DNA from: Nibribacter koreensis | GTDB lineage: Bacteria; Bacteroidota; Bacteroidia; Cytophagales; Hymenobacteraceae | NCBI RefSeq assembly: GCF_039541795.1 | Contig: NZ_BAABGX010000003.1 | Location: forward strand, 744,001 to 808,000 | DNA length: 64,000 nt | Direction: 5' to 3' | Program-made: the position numbers and the translations under genes | The notes under the pieces: generated by a model | What the model was told of the DNA's origin: nothing | Seen by the model: the letters and a program-made list of their open reading frames with translations, nothing else | The model's database searches: none | Shown here: piece by piece, positions 24,419 through 33,057 of the stretch | How the letters are laid out: the number at the start of each line of letters is the position of its first letter | Position numbering within the stretch: the stretch's first letter is position 1

Positions 24419-24474
24419 CCGCGTAAAAGAAAAGCCCGCCACTTGGGATAGTGGCGGGCTTTTCTTTTACGCGG
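24419..24474. terminator. Very long terminator hairpin after the YD-like lipoprotein gene
   Basis: A perfect 24-bp stem (24419-24442 with 24451-24474, 8-nt loop TTGGGATA). The GC-rich inner part GCCCGCCAC/GTGGCGGGC is flanked by AAAAGAAAA and TTTTCTTTT, so it is bidirectional in design. It ends 11 bp from the stop codon of the gene at 24486. Confidence 0.88.
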
Positions 24475-24485
24475 TTTGTACTTGT

Positions 24486-25286
24486 TTATTTACAGTCATA
24501 AGTCACTTTAGAATTTGACACCGTACCGCTTTGCATGGTCTGGGTAAACTCTGTAGGGTAGTTGTCTGAGTTGTACTTGTACACATTGCTGTAAGACTCA
24601 TCCTGGAACACGGTGCCGTCTGCTCCTTTGGTGATGGCCGTTAAGATGTTGTTAGGGGAGCTTACGCCACGTATCAGTTTTTCTAAGGCGTTGGCTGGGT
24701 TTACATTGTTGTCATAAGTGTAATCAATGGTGTAATCCAGTTCGCCGGCGCCTGTGCCGGTGTAGACAGACTCTTTCTGTATGTTGCCCTTGCTGTCATA
24801 GGTAAAGGTGGAGTACTCTGTTTGTTGCAAGCCGCTGCCGGTAAACGGGTTGGCCTGGGAGGTAATGATTTTAGAAACCTGTCCAGAACCGTTGTACTCT
24901 AGGGTGTAACGTATCACGGGGCTGCTGCCAAACAGGGAACTGGTGAGGTTCATCTGGGTTAACTGGCCGCCGCTGTTGTAGGTGTATTCAATAGAACCTG
25001 GTCCTAGCTCGCTCTCAGTGACGGTAAATTTAGAAGGCTTGCCGTTGCTATAAGCCACCGTGCCCGTCAAAGCGCCGTCGCCTTCAATCATAACAGAAGA
25101 AATTTGGCGCTCGCCGTTGTAACCAATGGTGGTTTTGTTGGTAGCGCCCCCCTCAGTAGTGGTGACTAGGGTAGGGACGCAGTCTTTCAGTCCGCCATTG
25201 TCTGTGTCTTCATCATCATCTGAACAGCTGGAGGCCAACATGGAGACAGTGGCCAAAAACAAGAGAAGTACTTTGTTTAATTTCAT
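24486..25286 (-). CDS. Secreted lipoprotein with YD/RHS-like beta repeats
   Basis: 266 aa from the ATG at 25286 (MKLNKVLLLFLATVSMLASSC, lipobox Cys about 20). This start is chosen because longer in-frame starts precede a normal signal peptide with nonsense sequence. After an acidic linker (SDDDEDTDN) come repeated strand pairs such as TVAYSNGKPSKF, YTYNSGGQLTQM, LEYNGSGQVSKI and FTYDSKGNIQKE, reminiscent of YD repeats and of DUF4595-type Bacteroidota lipoproteins. It probably sits at the outer membrane; function is unknown. Confidence 0.82.
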   Translation of the reverse strand: MKLNKVLLLFLATVSMLASSCSDDDEDTDNGGLKDCVPTLVTTTEGGATNKTTIGYNGERQISSVMIEGDGALTGTVAYSNGKPSKFTVTESELGPGSIEYTYNSGGQLTQMNLTSSLFGSSPVIRYTLEYNGSGQVSKIITSQANPFTGSGLQQTEYSTFTYDSKGNIQKESVYTGTGAGELDYTIDYTYDNNVNPANALEKLIRGVSSPNNILTAITKGADGTVFQDESYSNVYKYNSDNYPTEFTQTMQSGTVSNSKVTYDCK

Positions 25287-25596
25287 AGTATATAGGTTTG
25301 TGGTGAATGAATACGTACTAAGAAGATGTGCCCGAGCCTGTATACGGGCATCCTGCAACTTGTAGACAAGCCGTAGGTTGGTTTCCCCTAATGGCCCTGG
25401 AATTATTTTAAGGAACTGCCGCCTTGTTGGTAAGGAGCCCTTGAACCAGGCGGGTTTATGCGCCTAAACAGGGTGTGTCGTTTTTGGGCTCTTTTACGTA
25501 AAACAGGCCAAAAACGACGGTTGGCGGTCTGCTTAATTTTTCGGACTTTGGAGCTTTGTTTTATTGCTCGTTTTCTACACTTCCTTTTCCAAAACT
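25287..25596. other. Intergenic region between divergent lipoprotein and M14 genes
   Basis: 310 bp holding palindrome R10. A plus-strand TAGGTTTG occurs at 25293-25300, but its only upstream TTTG is 17 bp away inside the lipoprotein gene, so it is a weak promoter candidate. Nothing else is seen. Confidence 0.5.
25478..25517. repeat. 40-bp palindrome, copy R10
   Basis: Left arm TCGTTTTTGGGCTCTTTTAC, right arm GTAAAACAGGCCAAAAACGA. It lies 80 bp upstream of the M14 peptidase start, in a divergent region. Confidence 0.85.
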
Positions 25597-28134
25597 ATGA
25601 TACATCTCCGTAGCAAGTATGGGTGGTTGCTCATCTTGTTTCTATGCTGGGCTCACCTTAGCAATGGCCAGGCCATGCAAACCCCAGCGCAGTTTCTGGG
25701 CTACAAACTAGGCGACCAGTTTACCTACCACAGCCGTTTGCTGGACTATACCAACCACCTGGCGGCTAGTAACCCTACCAAGATGCGCGTGCAACCGTAC
25801 GGCAAGACATATGAGAACCGGCCTTTGGTGCTGGCCATCATCTCATCACCAGCCAACATGCAGCGCCTGGAAGAGATACGCACCAACAACCTAAAGAACG
25901 CAGGCTTGCTGACCGGACAGGCTACGGGCGGCAAACAACCGGCCATTGTCTGGATGAGCTACAACATTCACGGCAACGAGTCTGTGAGCTCTGAGGCGGT
26001 TTTGCAGGTGATGCATGATTTGCTGGACCCCAACAACGCGCAGACCCAGAAATGGCTGGAGAACACCGTGGTCATCTTAGACCCTTGCGTGAACCCAGAC
26101 GGCCGCGAGCGCTACACCCAGTGGTACAACCGCGCGCGCAACCAACAGCCCAACGCCTCGCCGTGGGCCTGGGAGCATTATGAGCCGTGGCCGGGCGGAC
26201 GTCCCAACCATTATTACTTTGACCTGAACCGCGACTGGGCCTGGCAGACGCAGATTGAGTCTAAGCAACGCGGCGTGCAATACAACCAATGGATGCCCCA
26301 GTTGCACGCAGACTTTCATGAGCAGGGCGTAGACAACCCGTACTATTTTGCGCCTTCGGCGAAGCCCTATCATGACGCCATTACGCCGTGGCAACGCAAG
26401 TTCCAGGATGTGATGGGCGAGTACAATCGCAAGTACTTTGACAAGAACAACTGGCTGTATTTCACGCGGGAGAGCTTTGATTTATTCTACCCTAGCTACG
26501 GAGATACCTGGCCTACCTACCAAGGCGCTATTGCCATGACCTATGAGCAGGGCGGATCTGGGAGAGCGGGCGTAGTCATTCAGAAATCTGACGGTGACAG
26601 CCTGACTTTAAGCGATCGCATTGCCCACCACTACACGGCCAGCTTGGCCACGGTAGAAGCCATGTCTGACCGCCAGGAGGAAGTAGTGAAGGAGTTTAAA
26701 AAGTTCTTCTCAGATGCGCAGTCCAAGCCGTTTGGCACCTACCGTAGCTACGTCTTTAAGATGAAGGGCGAAGAAGGACGCCTACGTGACTTGACCGAGT
26801 TTTTGGACCGTCAGCAGATAAAGTACGGCTATGCCAGCAGCTCAGGAAGCGCCAAGGGCTTCAATTACCAGAACGGCAAAACCGAAAGCGTGAAATATGA
26901 GGCGGGTGATTTGGTCATCAGTTCTTATCAGCCTAAGTCTACCTTGCTCAACGTATTGTTTGATCCCAACGCTAGGCTGGAAGATTCGGTGACCTATGAC
27001 ATCACGGCCTGGTCTCTGCCCTATGCCTATGGTTTGAAAGGCGCCGCCTTCACCTCTAGAGTAGGCATGAAGGACGCCAAACCCGCTACCACGGTCACCA
27101 ATGCCGTTAACAGCGGAGCGTATGCGTACCTGGCGCACTGGAATGGCGTGCAGGACATGAAGTTCTTAGCAACCCTCTTGAAAGCCAACATTCGCGTGCG
27201 CTATTCAGAGGTACCGTTTGTGCTCAACAAAGAAACCTATGCGGCGGGCTCGCTCATCATCACCAGAACCGGCAATGAGAAATTGGGCGCGGCCTTTGAC
27301 CAGCGCGTCACCAAAGCCGCCGATTCTTTGGGCATCAAGCTAGCCTCTAGCACCACTGGGTTTGTGACCAGCGGCGGAGACTTCGGATCCAGTAAGATAC
27401 GGTACATCAAAGCGCCAAAAGTGGCCTTATTGACCGGCGAAGGCGTTTCTGCCTATGGTTTTGGGGAGACCTGGCATTTCTTTGAGCAGCAACTAGGCTA
27501 CCCGGTGACCGTGTTGGGAGGTGACTACTTTGCCAACGTGCCTTTGCATAATTTTGACGTGCTCATCTTACCAACCGGTAATTACGGCCGCATTCTGGAA
27601 GAGAAGACCTTGAACAAAGTGAAAGACTGGGTACGCGCCGGCGGCAGATTAATTGCCCTGGAGAATGCCGCCAACTACCTGGCAGACAAGCCAGACTTCT
27701 CCCTTAAGAAAAAAGCTAATGATTCTACCTCGGCTAAAAAGGCACCCACAGAAGCAGACTTGAAAAAATATGCCAACCGTGAGCGCGAGTCTATCTCTGA
27801 AGAAGTGCAGGGTTCTGTGTTTAGGGTAGCCCTGGACAATACGCATCCGCTGGCTTTCGGGTATGGCAACATCTACACCGCTTTGGTGCGCACCAACAGC
27901 CTGCCCCAGTTCTTGAAAGACGGCTGGAACGTGGGTGTGGTGAAAGAACCTACCTCGGCGTCGGGCTTTGTGGGCGCCAACGTGTCAGAGAAGCTAGAGA
28001 ACGGTCTTGTGCTAGGTGTGCAGGAAATGGGCCGCGGACAGGTAGTCTATTTGCTGGATAACCCGTTGTTCAGGGGATTCTGGCAGGGTGGTAAGCTCAT
28101 GTTCGGGAATGCCGTATTCATGGTGGGCCAGTAA
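25597..28134 (+). CDS. Secreted M14 family zinc carboxypeptidase
   Basis: About 845 aa from ATG 25597 (MIHLRSKYGWLLILFLCW, signal peptide ending SNGQ); an upstream TTG at 25564 is less likely. The M14 domain carries the zinc ligands His and Glu in NIHGNESVSSE, the DPCVNPDGRERY region and the third His in QLHADFHEQGVDNPYYF. The C-terminal third contains a class I glutamine-amidotransferase-like fold (DVLILPTGNYG; KDWVRAGGRLIALENAANYL), a common pairing in Bacteroidota M14 proteins. It cleaves C-terminal residues of peptides, probably in the periplasm or outside. It converges with the Rieske gene at a strong terminator. Confidence 0.92.
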   Translation: MIHLRSKYGWLLILFLCWAHLSNGQAMQTPAQFLGYKLGDQFTYHSRLLDYTNHLAASNPTKMRVQPYGKTYENRPLVLAIISSPANMQRLEEIRTNNLKNAGLLTGQATGGKQPAIVWMSYNIHGNESVSSEAVLQVMHDLLDPNNAQTQKWLENTVVILDPCVNPDGRERYTQWYNRARNQQPNASPWAWEHYEPWPGGRPNHYYFDLNRDWAWQTQIESKQRGVQYNQWMPQLHADFHEQGVDNPYYFAPSAKPYHDAITPWQRKFQDVMGEYNRKYFDKNNWLYFTRESFDLFYPSYGDTWPTYQGAIAMTYEQGGSGRAGVVIQKSDGDSLTLSDRIAHHYTASLATVEAMSDRQEEVVKEFKKFFSDAQSKPFGTYRSYVFKMKGEEGRLRDLTEFLDRQQIKYGYASSSGSAKGFNYQNGKTESVKYEAGDLVISSYQPKSTLLNVLFDPNARLEDSVTYDITAWSLPYAYGLKGAAFTSRVGMKDAKPATTVTNAVNSGAYAYLAHWNGVQDMKFLATLLKANIRVRYSEVPFVLNKETYAAGSLIITRTGNEKLGAAFDQRVTKAADSLGIKLASSTTGFVTSGGDFGSSKIRYIKAPKVALLTGEGVSAYGFGETWHFFEQQLGYPVTVLGGDYFANVPLHNFDVLILPTGNYGRILEEKTLNKVKDWVRAGGRLIALENAANYLADKPDFSLKKKANDSTSAKKAPTEADLKKYANRERESISEEVQGSVFRVALDNTHPLAFGYGNIYTALVRTNSLPQFLKDGWNVGVVKEPTSASGFVGANVSEKLENGLVLGVQEMGRGQVVYLLDNPLFRGFWQGGKLMFGNAVFMVGQ

Positions 28135-28175
28135 TTTAGACGCAAGACACAAGATGTAAGACACAAGATTTTCTC

Positions 28176-28215
28176 AAACAAAACGGCTCACCCTGCTAGG
28201 TGAGCCGTTTTGTTT
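28176..28215. terminator. Bidirectional terminator between M14 and Rieske genes
   Basis: A perfect 17-bp stem (28176-28192 with 28199-28215, loop CTGCTA). The arms begin AAACAAAA and end TTTTGTTT, so it works in both directions. Palindrome R11 begins 5 bp beyond its right arm. Confidence 0.9.
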
Positions 28216-28219
28216 GGAT

Positions 28220-28259
28220 TCGTTTTTGGCCTGTTTTCCTCAAATTAGTCCGAAAACGG
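28220..28259. repeat. 40-bp palindrome, copy R11 (overlaps a coding 3' end)
   Basis: Left arm TCGTTTTTGGCCTGTTTTCC, right arm TCAAATTAGTCCGAAAACGG. The right arm contains the minus-strand stop codon and encodes the last residues (PFSD) of the Rieske protein. Confidence 0.85.
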
Positions 28260-28601
28260 TTCCAAGGCTGGGGCTTTCTCTGGCATTCCTACGTAGACGC
28301 CGTCTTCTCTAATCTCAAGGGTATATCGCTTCAGGGGCTGGGTGCGGCCGCGGCATTCCTGGCCGGTTTGCAGATGGAAGCGGTAGCTGTGCCAGGGGCA
28401 GATGATTTCATTGAGGTAGTTAGTCGTGCCTCTACTAAGGGCATCACCTAGGTGCGGACAGACGTTGTCTACGGCAAACAGGCCGGCGGCCGTATGGGCT
28501 ACGCAGATTTCCTGGCCCTGCACCACTACAGCTCTGGCTTTGGTCAAGGGGATGGTGGCCTTGGCGCTGGCCTCGCTGTCAAAGATTTTAATCCATTCCA
28601 T
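28245..28601 (-). CDS. Rieske 2Fe-2S domain protein (NirD-like ferredoxin)
   Basis: A 118-aa cytoplasmic protein with both Rieske ligand pairs: CPHLG and CPWHSYRFHL (C-x-H...C-x-x-H). Single-domain Rieske proteins of this length act as electron-transfer ferredoxins for oxygenases or resemble the small subunit of nitrite reductase. No partner oxygenase or reductase is nearby, so the role is open. The extreme C-terminus is encoded by palindrome R11, which suggests the repeat has replaced or extended the original 3' end. Confidence 0.92.
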   Translation of the reverse strand: MEWIKIFDSEASAKATIPLTKARAVVVQGQEICVAHTAAGLFAVDNVCPHLGDALSRGTTNYLNEIICPWHSYRFHLQTGQECRGRTQPLKRYTLEIREDGVYVGMPEKAPALEPFSD

Positions 28602-28627
28602 ATAATGGGTACGCCCAAAGGCAGGAC

Positions 28628-28667
28628 TTGTTTTTAGGCTAGTTTACAGAAAAGAGGCCAAAAACGG
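28628..28667. repeat. 40-bp palindrome, copy R12
   Basis: Left arm TTGTTTTTAGGCTAGTTTAC, right arm AGAAAAGAGGCCAAAAACGG. It is a more degenerate copy, 27 bp upstream of the Rieske start codon. Confidence 0.75.
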
Positions 28668-28727
28668 AAATGGAGCAAAGATGAGGGGGAAGAAGGAGGG
28701 AAAATCAAAAAGTCTGGAAAATGAATA

Positions 28728-28748
28728 AGCCCGGACAGAATCCGGGCT
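28728..28748 (-). terminator. Short hairpin, possible minus-strand terminator
   Basis: A perfect 8-bp stem AGCCCGGA/TCCGGGCT with loop CAGAA. On the minus strand it is followed by TATTCATTTTCC, a weak T-tract. No gene is seen immediately upstream on that strand. Confidence 0.45.
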
Positions 28749-28935
28749 CCTCACACCAAACTAACAAACAAAACTCTAAAAACCTTAATTTTTTATACTG
28801 TATAAGCCAGTAACCAATCTGTGAGCAAGCCTTGAAGAGGGAATTCAGTGACTTTGTTCCTGATTGATGATACAAAGATGCAGGGCCCAGACGCGCTACA
28901 CAACCCAAAGCAGAAGAAGCGGGCCAATACCTGAC

Positions 28936-28984
28936 TGAACCGAGACTAAACCGGAGTGAACCGGATTTATCTGGCGTGAACCGG
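28936..28984. repeat. Helically phased TGAACCGG repeats
   Basis: Four TRAACCG(G/A) units start at 28936, 28947, 28957 and 28977, i.e. spaced 11, 10 and 20 bp, on one face of the helix. This could be a protein-binding array; no regulator is adjacent. Confidence 0.5.
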
Positions 28985-29109
28985 ACGGCTTATTTTATCA
29001 AAGGAAGCCAGGTGCTTCCTGAATTCTGATTTTCTGAACGGTGCCATAGGGGCGAAGTGAAAGGTAGTAAGCTCATGGCAGAGTGAGCAGAAACCAAAAC
29101 CGAAAGGGC

Positions 29110-29175
29110 AAAAAAATAGCTTAAAAGTAGTCTAAGCCAGTGCGCAAGCGGATAGCAAATGACTACTTTTAAGCT
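29110..29175 (-). terminator. Probable terminator downstream of the cupin gene
   Basis: A perfect 15-bp inverted repeat (29118-29132 with 29161-29175) has a 28-nt loop. On the minus strand it is followed by ATTTTTTTG. It lies about 90 bp after the cupin stop codon. The loop is long for a canonical terminator. Confidence 0.6.
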
Positions 29176-29264
29176 GAAATAGAGTGTGAATGTCTCTGTT
29201 TTACGGTCGGTAAAACGCTAAGGTTTAAGCCGATATGTAAATAATCAGAAAAATTTCTGAAACC

Positions 29265-29645
29265 TTATTTTGCGCGCTCCAGAAGCACAATTTTTAAAAC
29301 GTTGGTGCCGGTGTTCACATTCTGGAAGTAGGTAAGGTCAGACCAAAGACGGTCGCCGGCCTTCACGGTGATTTCTTTCTGGGCGCCATCGCTGTCCAGC
29401 ACGGTTAAGGTACCGGCAGAGGCGGCGTAGGCTTCCTGCTCTGGTGAGGCATGGAACTCTAGTTTCTCACCTGGAGCCAACTCCAGAGAAAGGATGCGCA
29501 GGTTGTCTGTGTTCAAGACCTGCTGGAAGGCTTTGGTGGTGCGGGTGTTAGGACCGCTTGGCGTAGTGCCGGCAAAAGAAGGAGTGACACTTAAACCGAA
29601 ACAAAGAGCCAGACAGGCAACAAAAGAGGTGAATGTAGTTTTCAT
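29265..29645 (-). CDS. Secreted small cupin-fold protein
   Basis: A 126-aa protein with signal peptide 1-25 (ending SFAG). The mature part is a single cupin-like barrel: LRILSLELAPGEKLEFHASPEQEAYAASAGTLTVL then KAGDRLWSDLTYFQNVNTG. The classical cupin His ligands are only partly kept (one His in FHASPEQE), so metal binding is doubtful. It is probably periplasmic. Function is unknown. Confidence 0.78.
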   Translation of the reverse strand: MKTTFTSFVACLALCFGLSVTPSFAGTTPSGPNTRTTKAFQQVLNTDNLRILSLELAPGEKLEFHASPEQEAYAASAGTLTVLDSDGAQKEITVKAGDRLWSDLTYFQNVNTGTNVLKIVLLERAK

Positions 29646-30002
29646 AGTACTTGAATTATAATGGGTTAAAAAATTTTCTGTAGAAGTGGCTCCTTGTGCG
29701 GTAGCGTTTCTGATTATATAGATGCAAATTTCAGAAAAACGTTGCTTATCAAGAAGTTAAGGAAATGTTAAAAGCCGTATTTCAGGATGAAGACGGACAA
29801 AGGCAGGACAGGAGGCAAAAAAAGGCAGATGAACCGGAATCGTTTTCGGGCTACTTTCCAGAAAAGAGCCCAAAAACGGTAAAGTGAAGTGACATCTAAG
29901 AATATTTCTAAAGATAGCAGAGCGTTACTTAGCCGAAATTCAGAAGACGAACGAAAGGGGGAGTAATTAAAGATCTGAAATCCTGCACTAAAGGTAAGCG
30001 AC
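29646..30002. other. Intergenic region between cupin and priA genes
   Basis: 357 bp containing palindrome R13 and no convincing gene. No promoter match was found for the cupin gene on the minus strand. Confidence 0.5.
29840..29879. repeat. 40-bp palindrome, copy R13
   Basis: Left arm TCGTTTTCGGGCTACTTTCC, right arm AGAAAAGAGCCCAAAAACGG. The outer arm change (GGGCT on the left, AGCCC on the right) is compensatory, so base pairing is kept while the sequence has drifted. Confidence 0.82.
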
Positions 30003-32534
30003 TTAAGCCGGGTCCACGTCAATGACCACGCGGGTGTTCTTAAACTCTTTGTTCTGCACCAATTGGAAGACCGCCTCCTGGATCTGTTGCTTGATTAGCT
30101 TCAGGTTGCCGCTGTCCCGGTCCAGCTTGATATGGATCTCCTGCAGAAACTGGTTCCTGATTTTAAAGATATGCGGCGCCTCTGGACCCAACACAGATTT
30201 AGGGCCTAGACGGTCCGTCAGGGCTTTGGCCAGGGCAATGGCGGCGTTCTCAGCAGGTCTGGCTTCTGGATGCTTGATGGTCAATTGGATGATGCGCACA
30301 AACGGAGGATACCGGAACTTCTGGCGCTCTGCTATCTCCTGCTCATACAAGCCCATGTAGTCATTTTCCATCACCTTCTGGAAGATGGGCTGGTTGGGAT
30401 TGGCCGTCTGAATCAAGACCTTGCCTGCCTTGCCTTTTCTACCGGCCCGGCCACTTACTTGCACAAATAACTGGAACGCCCGCTCGTGCGCCCTGAAGTC
30501 CGGGAAATGAATGATGCTGTCGGCGCTCAGGATGCCTACTAGGCTCACGTGTTCAAAGTCCAGGCCTTTGGTCACCATCTGCGTGCCTACTAACACATCG
30601 GTACGCAGGTTTTCAAAGTCCTCAATGATCTGCTGGTGGCTGTTCTTCTTCTTGGTGGTGTCCAGGTCCATGCGCTGGATGCGGGCCTGGGGGAGCAACA
30701 ACTTCAGTTCGTCCTCAATCTTCTCCGTCCCAAACCCCACCGTCTTGAGCATGGTAGAGCCGCAGGCCGGGCAGTCATTGGGCTTGCGTTCTGTGTAACC
30801 GCAGTAGTGGCACCGCAGCTCATTGGAGAACTTGTGGTAAGAAAGACTGACGGCGCAGTTCCGGCACTTGGGAATCCAGGCGCACTCGTTGCAGTCTATG
30901 AAAGGCGCGTAGCCTCTCCGGTTCTGGAACAGGATGACCTGCTCTTTCTTGTGCAAGGTGTCTTCAATGGCGTGCACCAGCTTCTGGGAGAAATGGCTGA
31001 GCATGTTCTTCTTGAGGCCTTCCTGACGCACGTCTACCAGTTCAATCTGGGGCAAAGTCGCCTCCCCGAAACGCTCTGACAAGGTCACCAGTCCCCAGCG
31101 TCCGCTCAGGCTATGGTAGTAGCTCTCTATGGACGGCGTGGCTGAACCCAAGAGCGTTTTAGCACCGTGGTACTGCGCCATGATGAGCGCCACCTCACGG
31201 GCATTGTAGCGGGGCGCTGGCTCATGCTGCTTGTAAGACGGTTCATGCTCCTCGTCTACAATAATTAAAGACAGGCCATGGAACGGCAGGAACACGGAGG
31301 ACCTCACACCAATCACCACCTGAAAGCGCCCCGACAGAATCCCGTTCCACACCTCCACACGCTCATTGTCTGAGAACTTGGAATGGTACACGCCCAACCT
31401 GTCGCCAAACACGCGCTTAAGCCGGGTTACAATCTGGGCGGTCAAGGCAATCTCGGGTAAGAGGTACAAGACCTGTCCGCCGGCTTCTACGGCTTTTTGG
31501 ATGAGGTCAATGTAAATTTCAGTCTTGCCACTTCCCGTGATGCCGTGCAACAAAACCGTGTCCTTCTCCCCGAAGTACTCCAATACAGAATCTCTGGCGG
31601 CAGCTTGCGCGGTGGAAAGCTCTGGCATGACGTACGGCCCGCGTTCCAGCATAGGAAACCGGCTCACCACCGTGTCAAACTGCTCCAGCACACCGTTCTT
31701 GATGAGTGTATTGATGGCCGAGAGGGACAGGTGCGGATTAGAAGTAATGAGGTTTTTCTCAAGGCCCGCTTCGTTCAGACTCAAATCTTGTAAAAGCGGC
31801 ACCAGCTGGATGTACTTTAAAAGCACGTCCAGTTGCTTGGGCTTGGCGGCCAGTTGATTGAAGAGTTCCTCTAGCGTGGCCTCATCTGTGGTGAACGCCG
31901 GCGAAAGCCTAATCTTCTTGACCACCTTGGGCGCGTACTTCTCGGCTATCTCCTCAAAGATGATGATGATCTCCTTGAGCAGGAGGGACTTGATGATTTT
32001 ATGGAAGCTGGTGAGTTGCAATAGATGACCTACCTCTGTGAAGGTGAGGTGCGGTTTCTGCTTGAGCCCATAAAGGATAGCCATCTCATGACCTGACAGC
32101 GGCCATTCATTGGTCTCTTCCCTGAAATTGGGGTGTAACTGAATCTTAGACTCGCTGCTCAGCTTCAACGCTGACGGCAGGGCCGCGTTGATGACCTCGC
32201 CCAAGGTACAGAGGTAATAGTCGGCCATCCACATGAACAGCTTGAGCTGCGGCTCTGTGACCACGGGCTTCTCGTCAATGACTTCCAGCAGGTACTTGGC
32301 TTGGTACTCAGCGGGTGGTTGTTCATGAATGCGGGCCACCACGCAACTCAATACCCGCTTAGACCCAAACTGCACCAACACCCGTGCGCCCACCAAGACC
32401 TCGTCATTCATCTCGTAGGGAATGCGGTAGGTGTAGAGCTTGGGCAGGGGCAACGGCAAAATGACGTCCGCGAACAGGGTAACCCGTTCAGGGACGTCAT
32501 CTATAGGTACTTGAAATTCTAGTTCTGGGGTCAA
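30003..32534 (-). CDS. priA: Primosomal replication restart helicase PriA
   Basis: An 843-aa superfamily 2 helicase that reloads the replisome at stalled forks. Seen: the N-terminal 3'-DNA-binding domain start VTLFADVILPLPLPKLYTY, Walker A GITGSGKTEIYIDLI, DEEH box (IIVDEEHEPSYKQHEPAPRY), the zinc-binding cluster (CNECAWIPKCRNC; CHYCGYTERKPNDCPACGS), motif V/VI region LVGTQMVTKGLDFEHVSLVG and VSGRAGRKGKAGKVLIQT. It is longer than the E. coli enzyme (732 aa) through an N-terminal winged-helix region typical of Bacteroidota. It lies 52 bp downstream of the secreted 156-aa gene on the same strand. Confidence 0.97.
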   Translation of the reverse strand: MTPELEFQVPIDDVPERVTLFADVILPLPLPKLYTYRIPYEMNDEVLVGARVLVQFGSKRVLSCVVARIHEQPPAEYQAKYLLEVIDEKPVVTEPQLKLFMWMADYYLCTLGEVINAALPSALKLSSESKIQLHPNFREETNEWPLSGHEMAILYGLKQKPHLTFTEVGHLLQLTSFHKIIKSLLLKEIIIIFEEIAEKYAPKVVKKIRLSPAFTTDEATLEELFNQLAAKPKQLDVLLKYIQLVPLLQDLSLNEAGLEKNLITSNPHLSLSAINTLIKNGVLEQFDTVVSRFPMLERGPYVMPELSTAQAAARDSVLEYFGEKDTVLLHGITGSGKTEIYIDLIQKAVEAGGQVLYLLPEIALTAQIVTRLKRVFGDRLGVYHSKFSDNERVEVWNGILSGRFQVVIGVRSSVFLPFHGLSLIIVDEEHEPSYKQHEPAPRYNAREVALIMAQYHGAKTLLGSATPSIESYYHSLSGRWGLVTLSERFGEATLPQIELVDVRQEGLKKNMLSHFSQKLVHAIEDTLHKKEQVILFQNRRGYAPFIDCNECAWIPKCRNCAVSLSYHKFSNELRCHYCGYTERKPNDCPACGSTMLKTVGFGTEKIEDELKLLLPQARIQRMDLDTTKKKNSHQQIIEDFENLRTDVLVGTQMVTKGLDFEHVSLVGILSADSIIHFPDFRAHERAFQLFVQVSGRAGRKGKAGKVLIQTANPNQPIFQKVMENDYMGLYEQEIAERQKFRYPPFVRIIQLTIKHPEARPAENAAIALAKALTDRLGPKSVLGPEAPHIFKIRNQFLQEIHIKLDRDSGNLKLIKQQIQEAVFQLVQNKEFKNTRVVIDVDPA

Positions 32535-32586
32535 AGCGGGCTCTTTAGGACAAAGGTCGTAAAAAGCACCGGTAAATAGAAGATGA

Positions 32587-33057
32587 TTAGTCTACCAAGA
32601 CTTTAAAGTCTTCTACCATCAAGGTCATCTGGCGGTAATCTTCCTTTTCTGGGTTCTGCAGCACAGAGGTATACAACAAGACAGGCTCGTCTTTCTCCAG
32701 CTCCAACTGCAGTTGCTCCACCATGATGGTTTTCATGGGCAGCCATAAATCCTGTCCGTCTGAGTGGAAAAGGATCTCATATTTGTACGCCTTCAGTTCA
32801 CCCTTGCGCAAGCCTTGGCTTTCCAGCAACAACAGGTTGTCAGCGCTGATGGCTCTGAACTGGCCGTTGTATTTGACAGACAGACGGTAACCGGCCACAG
32901 CCTGGTCTTTGGCCTTCGGCTTAGAGTTTAAAATAGTCTTCAGGCTGGCCTCTGGGTGAGTACGGTTTAAACGCTCCCAGTAGTCATTTCCATCATTAGA
33001 GAAAGCGGTTGCAGCACATGTCAGCCACAAGCCACCTAATAAAATTAGCTTCTTCAC
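32587..33057 (-). CDS. Uncharacterised secreted 156-aa protein (GTG start)
   Basis: The GTG at 33057 is chosen as start because it opens a clean signal peptide (VKKLILLGGLWLTCAATAFS); the longer in-frame extension to 33156 has no such character. The mature part has alternating strands (SVKYNGQFRAISADNLLLLES; KAYKYEILFHSDGQDLWLPM; EPVLLYTSVLQNP). I do not recognise a family. It is probably periplasmic and perhaps co-transcribed with priA. Confidence 0.7.
   Translation of the reverse strand: MKKLILLGGLWLTCAATAFSNDGNDYWERLNRTHPEASLKTILNSKPKAKDQAVAGYRLSVKYNGQFRAISADNLLLLESQGLRKGELKAYKYEILFHSDGQDLWLPMKTIMVEQLQLELEKDEPVLLYTSVLQNPEKEDYRQMTLMVEDFKVLVD

Larger units (their letters stand above)
28602..29264. 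other. 663-bp non-coding region with hairpins and phased repeats
   Basis: It holds palindrome R12, a short hairpin AGCCCGGA/TCCGGGCT (28728-28748), helically phased TGAACCGG repeats (28936-28984) and a minus-strand terminator-like stem near the cupin gene. I see no ORF longer than 67 codons, and that one runs through the hairpin. A small RNA is possible but I cannot match one. Confidence 0.5.

Noticed and set aside
28728..28760. TCCGGGCTCC as part of RNase P RNA
   Set aside because: Only this short block resembles the conserved RNase P segment; it forms one arm of a small hairpin and the rest of the RNA is not found.
28705..28908. 67-codon minus-strand ORF
   Set aside because: It runs through a hairpin, has no family resemblance or signal sequence and no start context.
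29768..30022. 84-codon minus-strand ORF overlapping the priA 3' end
   Set aside because: It includes palindrome R13, overlaps priA in another frame and has no recognisable features.
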